Shown here in pieces: positions 41,044 to 48,815 of a DNA stretch of 55,572 bases. Within the stretch, counting starts at the first letter, position 1. Every line of letters starts with the position of its first letter. The position numbers were made by a program, and so were the translations under genes. The stretch is from Bacteroidota bacterium. Its GTDB lineage: Bacteria > Bacteroidota > Bacteroidia > UBA7662 > JAIXUI01. The stretch lies in NCBI GenBank assembly GCA_027484125.1, contig JAIXUI010000160.1, forward strand, positions 1 through 55,572, read 5' to 3'. The notes beneath the pieces were generated by a model, which had not been told where the DNA came from, searched no databases, and was given only the letters and a program-made list of their open reading frames with translations.

Positions 41044-42381
41044 TTATCCAATGCTAGAGTAAGTTTCGTTTACAATTTCATGGATAACAACATCTAACTG
41101 CTCACTACTTCTTTTCAAGCCATCTAGTAAAGCATCAAAATCAGCTTTCTCGATGTGGGATGAGCCTTCAAGAAGCTGAATTAGTCCAAGGATATTCGAC
41201 AGAGGCGCTCTTAGCTCATGAGAATGACGCCAGTTAATTTTTTTCAAGCTTTCATTTTGAATTTCTAGCTGACGCTGCATTTCCTTGATATTGGTAACGT
41301 CGGAGGCTGTAAGTGCAAACTGAAAATTTCCCAGCTCTTGATCTTTGATGGGATAAACATTGACACGAAGCCATCGATTAACAATGAAAACGTCTTTTGA
41401 AATCCGCTTGCCCTTTTGAACAATTTCATCAAACTCAGACATAAGAAATTTAAATTCCTCAGGCAAAAAAGATCGGATGTCAACACCTTCAGACAATAGT
41501 TCACCGTCCATGGTTTGAAAGTTTTTGGCAGCCTCATAGTTGAAGTAGGTGACTACCAAATTAGCGTTGAAGTAAATGACCGTATCCAAACTGTTGTCTA
41601 GCAATTGCCGAAGGTTGAGTTGTGCATCTTTGAGTTTGCGTAAGTTAAGCTTGCTTTCAGTAACATCCTTCATAAGAAAGGAGATAAACTGATCACTAGA
41701 TGCGAAATAAACAGTGTAGAATTCCTCATTAATTTGTAAGGCTTGAGTCTGAGAAAATGATTCTTTTATTTCGCTCAAACTATTCAGCAGTATCATTAAA
41801 TCAATATTATAACGATTTTTCAATGACATCAAATTCATTCCTTTTGTCGGAACATCCACATTGCCTTTGGAGAAGAAATTCTTAGCTGAAGGATTGAGCC
41901 TTACGATGTTATAATTTCGATCCATCACTACCAGTATATCCGGATTCTTTTCAAAAATGATTTCAAAGTGATGAGCCACTCCCGACAGGGCAAATTTGAC
42001 TGCTTTGTTGCGAGACAGCGGATATCCAATGGCCGAAATTACCGGCTTAAGCGTATTTGCATTTCGGTACATTCTAAACTCCCAGTGTACAGAGAATAAT
42101 TGGCCATCTTCAAGCTTGGAGGTGAGTACATGGTTTAAACCCTTTTGAGGATTCAATTCTAAAAGCTTAAATTCTTGTTCAATCCTTTGTTGCTCTTCCA
42201 ACAAAAAGAGATCTTGAAAAAGAACATGGTCATCTGTTAAGGGATTGCATTGATAGATTTTTCTAAATTGATCGTTAACAAGTATTAGCCTTCCTCCAAG
42301 TTCTAATGCTCCATAAATAAGCATTTCGCTCTTTGCTAATTCAATCCAGAGGCCATTCTCCTTCAGGTTAAATAGTTCCAT
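41044..42381 (-). CDS. PAS-domain protein ending in a histidine-kinase dimerisation domain, no ATPase domain
   Basis: 445 residues, soluble. Three PAS-like segments lie near 18-125, 140-240 and 258-370 (for example DILVVMDRNYNIVRLNPSAK and DTVIYFNANLVVTYFNYEA). A HisKA-type helical hairpin (about 375-440) has the H-box HSHELRAPLSN with H388. The protein stops there (NETYSSIG); no HATPase domain follows and no second open frame encodes one downstream. It may act as a phosphorelay intermediate, a dimerisation partner or a pure sensor. Similar short forms occur in other Bacteroidota, so this is probably not a truncation by mutation. Confidence 0.82.
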   Translation of the reverse strand: MELFNLKENGLWIELAKSEMLIYGALELGGRLILVNDQFRKIYQCNPLTDDHVLFQDLFLLEEQQRIEQEFKLLELNPQKGLNHVLTSKLEDGQLFSVHWEFRMYRNANTLKPVISAIGYPLSRNKAVKFALSGVAHHFEIIFEKNPDILVVMDRNYNIVRLNPSAKNFFSKGNVDVPTKGMNLMSLKNRYNIDLMILLNSLSEIKESFSQTQALQINEEFYTVYFASSDQFISFLMKDVTESKLNLRKLKDAQLNLRQLLDNSLDTVIYFNANLVVTYFNYEAAKNFQTMDGELLSEGVDIRSFLPEEFKFLMSEFDEIVQKGKRISKDVFIVNRWLRVNVYPIKDQELGNFQFALTASDVTNIKEMQRQLEIQNESLKKINWRHSHELRAPLSNILGLIQLLEGSSHIEKADFDALLDGLKRSSEQLDVVIHEIVNETYSSIG

Positions 42382-43119
42382 AATGCTGCAATTCTAACTG
42401 ATAAAAAATTAACCAATTTATACCACTCTAGTTAATTAAGAAAGATTAGAATTTTAGATTAAAGAATTCAATTAGTAAAAGCTGATAATTATTTACACTA
42501 ACTAATAATAATATTACTTTATATAGTTTATTATAAAATTAAACGCAGTTATTTAATTTATATAAATTTAAAACGCCTAAAATTTCATATTTCTATTCTC
42601 GAATTAAATGTCTTCATCGAAAAATTCCTTCCCACTGTGCAGATGAATTATAAATCTATTTAACAAATAAACTGTTTTTAGAGGAAAACAAGTTGCCAAA
42701 AACGACAGATTTATTCTTTCATAACAAATATTTGCGCAAACAACATAGTGAAGAAACAATTTTAAGAAGTCATCATTAATTCATCAATAAATAGAATTTA
42801 TGATAACGCATGAACAATTACAAACAGGGATTTTATCATTTTATACTTTTTACAACAAATAGAGATCCATAAATAATGCTATCAAGCATTCACTCACGAC
42901 AAGCTAAGCCCTATATGAATCGAACCAACATAAGAGAGACGGGAATATCACCTAAAGCCATGAAAGCGGGTATCCGATTATTTTTTGCGACTAACAACAA
43001 CTATCAAGATTGACTCTACAAGCTCACTAGAGGACAAACCCTATTGCCATTCTTTGCTATAGGATTCGATGGTATAGTATAAAAAAGAAAACGTGAGACT
43101 GATAAAAATCCAACCTACT
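42382..43119. other. Long AT-rich intergenic region without a recognisable gene
   Basis: About 740 bp between the PAS gene and the dnaN terminator, both on the minus strand. The part near 42390-42800 is very AT-rich with many short A/T runs. The part near 42880-43060 is closer to coding composition but has no open frame of useful length. I see no tRNA, no good DnaA box cluster and no CRISPR-like repeats. The promoter of the PAS gene must lie here, but no full TAnnTTTG box is apparent. Confidence 0.6.
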
Positions 43120-43152
43120 ACCAATAAAAAAGCCACCTAGAAGTAGGTGGCT
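43120..43152 (-). terminator. Intrinsic terminator after dnaN
   Basis: A perfect 9-bp stem AGCCACCTA (43131-43139) and TAGGTGGCT (43144-43152) with a 4-nt loop. On the minus strand it is followed by TTTTTT then ATTGG. It lies 22 bp beyond the dnaN stop and ends the gld-dnaN operon. Confidence 0.92.
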
Positions 43153-43174
43153 ATTTTCTACGCGACTTGATTGA

Positions 43175-44341
43175 TTAATCGTATTTGTTGAGCATGACCG
43201 GCATGATAAGCATGAGTGTATCCTCATTTTCTTGCTTAACACCGGGGAAGAGTAGTCCGGGGCGACTTGGGGTACTTAACTCTAAAAGAACATCCTCAGT
43301 ACCGAGGGTATTAAGCATTTCGATGAGGAAGCGGGCATTGAAGCCAATTTCCATGTCTTCGCCATCGAATTCGCAAATCAACTTTTCGGATGCACTATTG
43401 GCATAGTCCATATCTTCCGCAGCAATCGTAAGCTCTGAGCCTTTGATGCTCATCCTAATTTGATTGGTGGCTTTGTTGGAGTAGATAGAAGTACGTTTAA
43501 GCGCACCGAGGAAGTCGTAGCGATTGAGGCGCATTTTGTTGGGATTCTCTGCTGGAATTACAGCGTTGTAATCCGGATATTTCTGATCGATGAGCCTACA
43601 AGTGAGGGAGGTGCTTTGAGGCAAGGTCTCATCAGAGTCGTTTTTACCACCTTTGGCTTGAATATCGAAGAAGATATTGCTGGTATTAAAAGCCACCCGC
43701 ACCATAGATTCGTTATCAGGCAGTGCAGACTTCAACAAGTTCAGGGCCTTTCTCGGAACGATAATCGAACCTTCCATAGGGAGGTCCATGGTCAGGGTGT
43801 GGCGAACAAGTTTGTGGGCGTCGGTGGCTACAAAAGAGATGCTTTCCTTCTTCATATCGAAGTTTACCCCAGTCATTGCCAAGCGAAGTTCGTCGGTACT
43901 TACAGCGAAGAAAGTAGTTGTGATAGCATGAAGGAGCGCCTTTGCGGGAATCAAGAAAGAATCGGCATCCTCTTCCATGGTTTGAATTTTAGGAAAGTCG
44001 CTTCCTATTTCACCTTGGAGACGATAAATCCCATTATCACTTTTTATTTCGATCGCATTAGACTCGTTGATGCTAAAAGTAACCGGTTGCTCCGGCATAC
44101 TTTTGAGCGTTTCGATGAGGATTTTAGCAGGGACTGCAATAACACCGGTTTTATCCACTCCACGAACCGGGAGAACAGTGGTCATAGAAGTATGTAAATC
44201 CGTGGTGCTAATTCTGAGACTATCTTCCTGAATTTCAAAGAGGAAGTTCTCAAGGATTGGCAAGAGGGAGTTGCTGCTGATGACCCCTTGAACGGCCTGA
44301 AGGTGTTTAAGCAGGGTGCCTGTAGAAGCAATGAATTTCAT
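43175..44341 (-). CDS. dnaN: DNA polymerase III beta subunit (sliding clamp)
   Basis: 388 residues. A ring-forming processivity factor with three similar domains. It begins MKFIASTGTLLKHLQAVQGV, contains LPILENFLFEIQEDSLRIS and SFVATDAHKLVRHTLTM, and ends MLIMPVMLN, where the usual MPMRL end forms the protein-binding pocket. It is not next to dnaA here; it follows the DUF4340 gene by 35 bp at the end of the gliding-type ABC operon. Confidence 0.98.
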   Translation of the reverse strand: MKFIASTGTLLKHLQAVQGVISSNSLLPILENFLFEIQEDSLRISTTDLHTSMTTVLPVRGVDKTGVIAVPAKILIETLKSMPEQPVTFSINESNAIEIKSDNGIYRLQGEIGSDFPKIQTMEEDADSFLIPAKALLHAITTTFFAVSTDELRLAMTGVNFDMKKESISFVATDAHKLVRHTLTMDLPMEGSIIVPRKALNLLKSALPDNESMVRVAFNTSNIFFDIQAKGGKNDSDETLPQSTSLTCRLIDQKYPDYNAVIPAENPNKMRLNRYDFLGALKRTSIYSNKATNQIRMSIKGSELTIAAEDMDYANSASEKLICEFDGEDMEIGFNARFLIEMLNTLGTEDVLLELSTPSRPGLLFPGVKQENEDTLMLIMPVMLNKYD

Positions 44342-44376
44342 GGGCTGGGGAAATTTAGGCTAAAGATAGAAGGCTT

Positions 44377-45369
44377 TTAGTTTTGAATGAGGTCAGAAGC
44401 CTTAAGAAAGATTTTATCTCCGGCAATTCTTTGAATGGTCCCAAAGTCACCGGTTTCTTTTACGTAGAAAAAGTCTCTTTCCAAGTCATCGTAAGGTGAA
44501 GGCTCTGAAGTCTGTGGATGGTAAAGTTGTTTTTTTGCAAAAACCGACACGGTTGTAGTTTTTCCGGATTGCTCTACCACTTTAAGGGTTAGTTTAGGTT
44601 TAGAGGCCAGTACTTTTTTGCTAATTGGGCCAGGCCTGTCAAAACCTTCAACAGGTATCCAGCGAAACTGCTGAACAAATTGTTTCAGACGGGCAGGGTT
44701 TGGATGATTTACAAGTTGTTTGGTGTTGTTATAAAGCAAGGCACCTTGAGGACTTAACTGTACTGAAAAGTTGTATTCAGAAGTATCTATCCAAGCTACT
44801 TCAATGGACTTGATGGCTTCTGGAGTTAGCCTCATGATGCTGTTATCTCTCCAGAGCTGTTCATCGGCAAAAAAGCGAGGGCTTAAATAGCCATTGAATC
44901 CGGGAATATACACCACATACGGCAGTTCGCTTTCTTCCAATTTCATGAAGGTTCCGGTCATGTCAGGAGTGAAATTACCTACATAAAAAGTGCGCACTTT
45001 TTGACCCTTCATATAAATCTCCGTTTTCACACCCATGGTGGACAAATCACGGATTACACCATCGTAAGCAGACCTTGGAACCGGATTTTTGACCCTCATG
45101 CGATACAAGGTGCTAAGCATGGTTTTCATGGCATCCTCGCGAACAAGGTATTTATTGTTAACGACCCATTGGCCATTTACGCGCTTTAACGTTGACTTAA
45201 AGCCTTTTCTATCGGCAAAGAAAAGTTGGTCTATGGAGGCTGTGTCGGTTACAAAGAAAGCTACATCCTGCTCTTTGAGCGTAGATTTTGAATCTGACAA
45301 CACCATCCAAACTGCGACAGCTGCTAGGACAATGAAGATCAGGGTATAAAGGAGGGTTTTGTTTTTCAT
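44377..45369 (-). CDS. DUF4340 domain protein, partner of the Gld ABC proteins
   Basis: 330 residues. An N-terminal membrane anchor (about 5-24, LLYTLIFIVLAAVAVWMVL) precedes a periplasmic part of alternating strands and helices resembling the DUF4340 family. DUF4340 proteins are often encoded after ABC permeases of the GldG type and are thought to be accessory extracytoplasmic components. The start overlaps the gldG stop by 4 bp (ATGA). Confidence 0.82.
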   Translation of the reverse strand: MKNKTLLYTLIFIVLAAVAVWMVLSDSKSTLKEQDVAFFVTDTASIDQLFFADRKGFKSTLKRVNGQWVVNNKYLVREDAMKTMLSTLYRMRVKNPVPRSAYDGVIRDLSTMGVKTEIYMKGQKVRTFYVGNFTPDMTGTFMKLEESELPYVVYIPGFNGYLSPRFFADEQLWRDNSIMRLTPEAIKSIEVAWIDTSEYNFSVQLSPQGALLYNNTKQLVNHPNPARLKQFVQQFRWIPVEGFDRPGPISKKVLASKPKLTLKVVEQSGKTTTVSVFAKKQLYHPQTSEPSPYDDLERDFFYVKETGDFGTIQRIAGDKIFLKASDLIQN

Positions 45370-47108
45370 GCTTGAGTTTGGGCGTAACGTCGGGTTCTGC
45401 GCCAGCGGAAGATAAAGCCAAAGATGGCGAGCATTAACAAAGGAGCGCCTACGTTTACCAATTGGATCATCACTTTCTGGCGTTGTACTTTTTGGCGATT
45501 CAGGAGGCGAAGGGTAATTTCTCTTGCCCTAATTTCCATAAAACCTGCATCATCTAAGAGATAATCCACACAATTAAGCAAGAAGGTTTTATTACCGTAA
45601 AGCTGACCGGTAAATCGGTCGAAGCCCAGCGGACTTACTGCTCCGGTGCTTTTATTCACAGAGTTCGCAATCATATCTCCATCCGAAATGACAATCATCT
45701 TAGTGGGTGATGATTTTTCCCGGATGGGCATTTTCAGTGAGTCAATCACTTGTTGAGCAAAGCTTCCGATGATTCGGTTTTGGTAAAGGCTTGGGAACTC
45801 ACCTTCAAGTAAAACTGCCAGATTTTGGTTGGCATTTTTAAACTTTCGGGGATCCGGTTTTTCTTTGATAACTCCCAAGCTTACGCGAGCAGGAGCTGGA
45901 AGCACTTTGGTGTAACGAGAACTGGTAAGAAGCACTTGCTTTTTCACCGGATTGTCGATGAGGTCAATGGTTCCTGCGAAGCGAAGTTGGATAGGGTCGA
46001 TGTTTTTACTGAGTGGATGCTGTCCATTTGGGGTTACTAACGGGTAATAATACCACGGCATCAACTCGGTTTGTGGTCGGTTACCCATTTGCCCAACAAC
46101 AATAGGGATTGGGGTACAGCGAATATCTTGAATAAGGTCATAATTCAACCTAACGCCATATTTAAACAACATGTCATCGAGGTTGAGGTTGCGGGGAAAC
46201 GCCATAAATGAAACGCCGCCTTGCATGCTGTCCATGGAGGCATCCACTTGATCAACCAACCACAAGACTCGTCCGCCGCGCATCACGAAGTTGTCGAGCT
46301 TATAGCGTGCCCAGTCAGAGAAAGTTGAATCGGGTTTGGCTACCACTACCAGCTTCACATCAGCAGGAATGGGCTCTGGTTTAGACAGTGTGTAAGCCTG
46401 TACTTCGTAAAACTCACTCAAGCTGGAGACAAAATCAATGACTGAGCGCCTTGGAAGTTCCCTATTGCCTTCAAGAATTAAGACCTTAGGATTGTTGACT
46501 GAAGTAGCCTTTCTAATGCCATTGGCGAATGCGTATTCCAACAACTCCTCGCTGGCGTTGATGGCAGAAAGAGGGTCCTCGCCAGGGCTGTTGTTAACCA
46601 AAAAGTTGACAGCGATTTCTTTGCCTTTGTAATAAAGCAAGGCACCCGGCCAGATAATCTGACGATTCAAGCCTCCTTCTTCCTTCACTTGTAAGTCGGT
46701 GGGTTGAAGGCCTTTGCGCATCAATTGATCATAAGCTTCGTTGGTGGCTTTATCATTTCCATCCAACGCAGGATTCACAAATTCGAAAGACACCTTTCCT
46801 CCAGATTCTTGCCTTAACCGTTCTAGGAGCACCTTAACGCTGCTTTGTAGCTTTCTAAAGCCAGCAGGAAACTCACCTTCGAGATAAACTTTAATGAATA
46901 AATCATCCTTGAGGTTAGACGCCATATTCAGCGTAACCGGAGAAAGTGAGTAGCGCTTCTCAGCAGTTAAATCGAGGCGGAAGAAGTAGCGTGAGCCTAT
47001 GAAATTAACCAGCACCAAAACGGCAGTCAGGAGCAGGAGGCGAATGCGACGTTCCTTGCGAATGCCGGCAGTTTTAGCCTTTTCAGCGGTAGCGGTTTTG
47101 GAGGACAT
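45366..47108 (-). CDS. gldG: Gliding-motility-type ABC transporter auxiliary protein GldG
   Basis: 580 residues. N-terminal membrane segment (about 24-45), a large extracytoplasmic domain with VNFIGSRYFFRLDLTAEKRYSLS and a DUF4350/GldG-type core (GGRVLWLVDQVD), and a C-terminal membrane helix near 545-565 followed by a basic tail (RWRRTRRY). In Flavobacterium johnsoniae GldA, GldF and GldG were defined as an ABC transporter needed for gliding. The start overlaps gldF by 26 bp. Confidence 0.9.
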   Translation of the reverse strand: MSSKTATAEKAKTAGIRKERRIRLLLLTAVLVLVNFIGSRYFFRLDLTAEKRYSLSPVTLNMASNLKDDLFIKVYLEGEFPAGFRKLQSSVKVLLERLRQESGGKVSFEFVNPALDGNDKATNEAYDQLMRKGLQPTDLQVKEEGGLNRQIIWPGALLYYKGKEIAVNFLVNNSPGEDPLSAINASEELLEYAFANGIRKATSVNNPKVLILEGNRELPRRSVIDFVSSLSEFYEVQAYTLSKPEPIPADVKLVVVAKPDSTFSDWARYKLDNFVMRGGRVLWLVDQVDASMDSMQGGVSFMAFPRNLNLDDMLFKYGVRLNYDLIQDIRCTPIPIVVGQMGNRPQTELMPWYYYPLVTPNGQHPLSKNIDPIQLRFAGTIDLIDNPVKKQVLLTSSRYTKVLPAPARVSLGVIKEKPDPRKFKNANQNLAVLLEGEFPSLYQNRIIGSFAQQVIDSLKMPIREKSSPTKMIVISDGDMIANSVNKSTGAVSPLGFDRFTGQLYGNKTFLLNCVDYLLDDAGFMEIRAREITLRLLNRQKVQRQKVMIQLVNVGAPLLMLAIFGFIFRWRRTRRYAQTQA

Positions 47109-47811
47109 AGCGGGTTAGCGTTAAGAAAAAGGCGTTGAGAGAAACAAAATAGAGCACATCGCGGCTATCGATGACACCTTGCGACATGCCTTCGTAATGG
47201 CGGGCTATACCTAAGTATTCCAGAACCAACAAGACTTGTTGAGGAAGTTGCATCAAACTCAAAGAATCGAAGGCTGCGTAAAAGAAGAAGCTGAAGAAAA
47301 CTGCTGTGACGAAAGAGACAATCTGATTGTCGGTAAGAGAAGAACTGAAAAGCCCGATGGCCACAAAAGCGCTTGCCAAACAAAACAGTCCGATGTAAGA
47401 ACCCAACATAGCACCGGTATCCACATTGCCGATTGGGTCTGCTAAGCGGTAAACGGTAACCGCATAGAGGAAAGTGGGCAGTAAACTCAGGAAAACTAAC
47501 ACCAAACCGGCGAGGTATTTGGCTCCTACAATCTGAAAATCCGTCAATGGGCGAGTCAGCAGGAGCTCGATGGTGCCCGATTTTCTTTCTTCCGCAAAGC
47601 TGCGCATGGTTACTGCAGGAATAAGGAAGAGAAAAATCCAGGGAGCCATTACAAACAAGGGGTCCATGTTGGCGAAGTTGAACTCCAGGATGCTGTAATC
47701 AGGGAAGACCCAGATAAACAAGCTGGTCACCAGCAGAAACACCCCGATAACCACGTAGGCAATGGGAGAGCTTAAGAAGCTTCTGATTTCTTTGAGAAAG
47801 AGCGAATACAT
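47083..47811 (-). CDS. gldF: ABC transporter permease GldF
   Basis: A 242-residue ABC-2-type membrane protein with six hydrophobic segments. It starts MYSLFLKEIRSFLSSPIAYVV and contains MRSFAEERKSGTIELLLTRPLT, the conserved cytoplasmic motif of this permease class. It lies 2 bp after gldA and before gldG. Confidence 0.92.
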   Translation of the reverse strand: MYSLFLKEIRSFLSSPIAYVVIGVFLLVTSLFIWVFPDYSILEFNFANMDPLFVMAPWIFLFLIPAVTMRSFAEERKSGTIELLLTRPLTDFQIVGAKYLAGLVLVFLSLLPTFLYAVTVYRLADPIGNVDTGAMLGSYIGLFCLASAFVAIGLFSSSLTDNQIVSFVTAVFFSFFFYAAFDSLSLMQLPQQVLLVLEYLGIARHYEGMSQGVIDSRDVLYFVSLNAFFLTLTRYVLQNRYR

Positions 47812-47813
47812 GA

Positions 47814-48722
47814 TTAAGATCGGGTCAATTGGCGGAAAACATCTTCCAGTGAACTTTGCTGAACATTGAGACTAAGGATGGCCCGGTTTTGTTTTACGGC
47901 CAGGTCGAATATGGCTTTGCGAAGGTCGTTACCTGCTTGGGCTTCCACCTTGTAGCGATTTCCGGATAGCACTTCAACCCGTAAAACCCCGTTTAAGCCA
48001 CGCAAAAGAGCCACATCAATAGCGCCATCGAGTTCAACCTCTACCAGTTCTTGGCCTTTCTTGCCTCTTTGCAAAGATTCGCGGCTGCCATCGGCTACAA
48101 TTTTCCCTTTATTGATGATGATGATGCGTGGGCAGAGCGCTTCCACCTCCTGCATGATGTGGGTGCTGAGGATGACAGTTTTTTGCTGACCGATTTCGCG
48201 AATCAAATTCCGGATATCGACCAATTGGTTAGGGTCGAGGCCGGAAGTAGGTTCATCGAGGATGAGGACTTCGGGGTCGTGAACGAGGGCTTGGGCCAAA
48301 CCCACGCGCTGGCGGTATCCTTTGGAGAGCTGTTCAATGCGCTTATGCTGTTCCGGGCCAAGACCGGTAAGTTCGACCATTTGTTTGACTCTGGCTTCCG
48401 GATTAGCAAGTTTGTACATCCCGGCTACATGAAGCAGGTATTCCTTCACATACATATCGCCATAGAGCGGATTATGTTCAGGGAGATATCCCACCCTTCG
48501 TCTCACTTCGAGTGGACTGGTTCGGGTGTTGAAGTTGCACACTTCTGCTTCGCCCGAAGATTGGGGCATGAAACAGGTAAGGATTTTCATGGTCGTGCTC
48601 TTGCCGGCACCGTTAGGTCCGAGCAATCCTACCACTTCGCCATGCCCGATGGAAAAGCTGATGTGGTCGATGGCATTTTGCACGCCATAGGTTTTGGTTA
48701 ATGATTCAATACGGACTGACAT
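47814..48722 (-). CDS. gldA: ABC transporter ATP-binding protein GldA
   Basis: 302 residues. ATPase motifs: Walker A GPNGAGKST (35-43), signature LSKGYRQRV (132-140) and Walker B LILDEP (153-158), with STHIMQEVEALC as the H-loop. A C-terminal regulatory segment (about 220-302) is as in GldA proteins. It drives the GldF/GldG complex. It is first gene of the operon gldA-gldF-gldG-DUF4340-dnaN. Confidence 0.92.
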   Translation of the reverse strand: MSVRIESLTKTYGVQNAIDHISFSIGHGEVVGLLGPNGAGKSTTMKILTCFMPQSSGEAEVCNFNTRTSPLEVRRRVGYLPEHNPLYGDMYVKEYLLHVAGMYKLANPEARVKQMVELTGLGPEQHKRIEQLSKGYRQRVGLAQALVHDPEVLILDEPTSGLDPNQLVDIRNLIREIGQQKTVILSTHIMQEVEALCPRIIIINKGKIVADGSRESLQRGKKGQELVEVELDGAIDVALLRGLNGVLRVEVLSGNRYKVEAQAGNDLRKAIFDLAVKQNRAILSLNVQQSSLEDVFRQLTRS

Positions 48723-48747
48723 GGTTGTTCTGTTGCCGAAAAGCGCG

Positions 48748-48755
48748 CAAAATTA
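48748..48755 (-). promoter_or_regulatory. Possible -7 promoter box of the gldA operon
   Basis: TAATTTTG on the minus strand, 25 bp before the gldA start, matches TAnnTTTG. It lies back-to-back with the sucA box at 48778-48785. A clear -33 TTG is lacking. Confidence 0.45.
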
Positions 48756-48777
48756 AAGTTTTGTGGCATGGGCGTGT

Positions 48778-48785
48778 TAACTTTG
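48778..48785 (+). promoter_or_regulatory. Possible -7 promoter box of sucA-sucB
   Basis: TAACTTTG on the plus strand matches TAnnTTTG; a TTTTG lies upstream (48759-48763) but only 14 nt away. The implied transcript start near 48791 excludes an upstream in-frame ATG at 48768 and supports ATG at 48816 for sucA. Confidence 0.5.
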
Positions 48786-48815
48786 CGCTGCTTTTCCGTA
48801 ACCTGTAACGTATTC

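Noticed and set aside
42382-43174. Possible chromosomal origin because of high AT content beside dnaN
   Set aside because: No cluster of DnaA boxes (TTATCCACA or close variants) is seen, dnaA is absent, and dnaN is at the end of another operon.
43460-44197. 245-codon frame on the plus strand opposite dnaN
   Set aside because: Antisense to an intact sliding-clamp gene; the translation has no recognisable domain.
48051-48701. 216-codon frame on the plus strand opposite gldA
   Set aside because: A shadow of a strongly supported ABC ATPase gene; no independent evidence.
48768-48815. Upstream in-frame ATG for sucA at 48768
   Set aside because: It lies upstream of the probable -7 box, and the family N-terminus begins at MDSFSF (48816).
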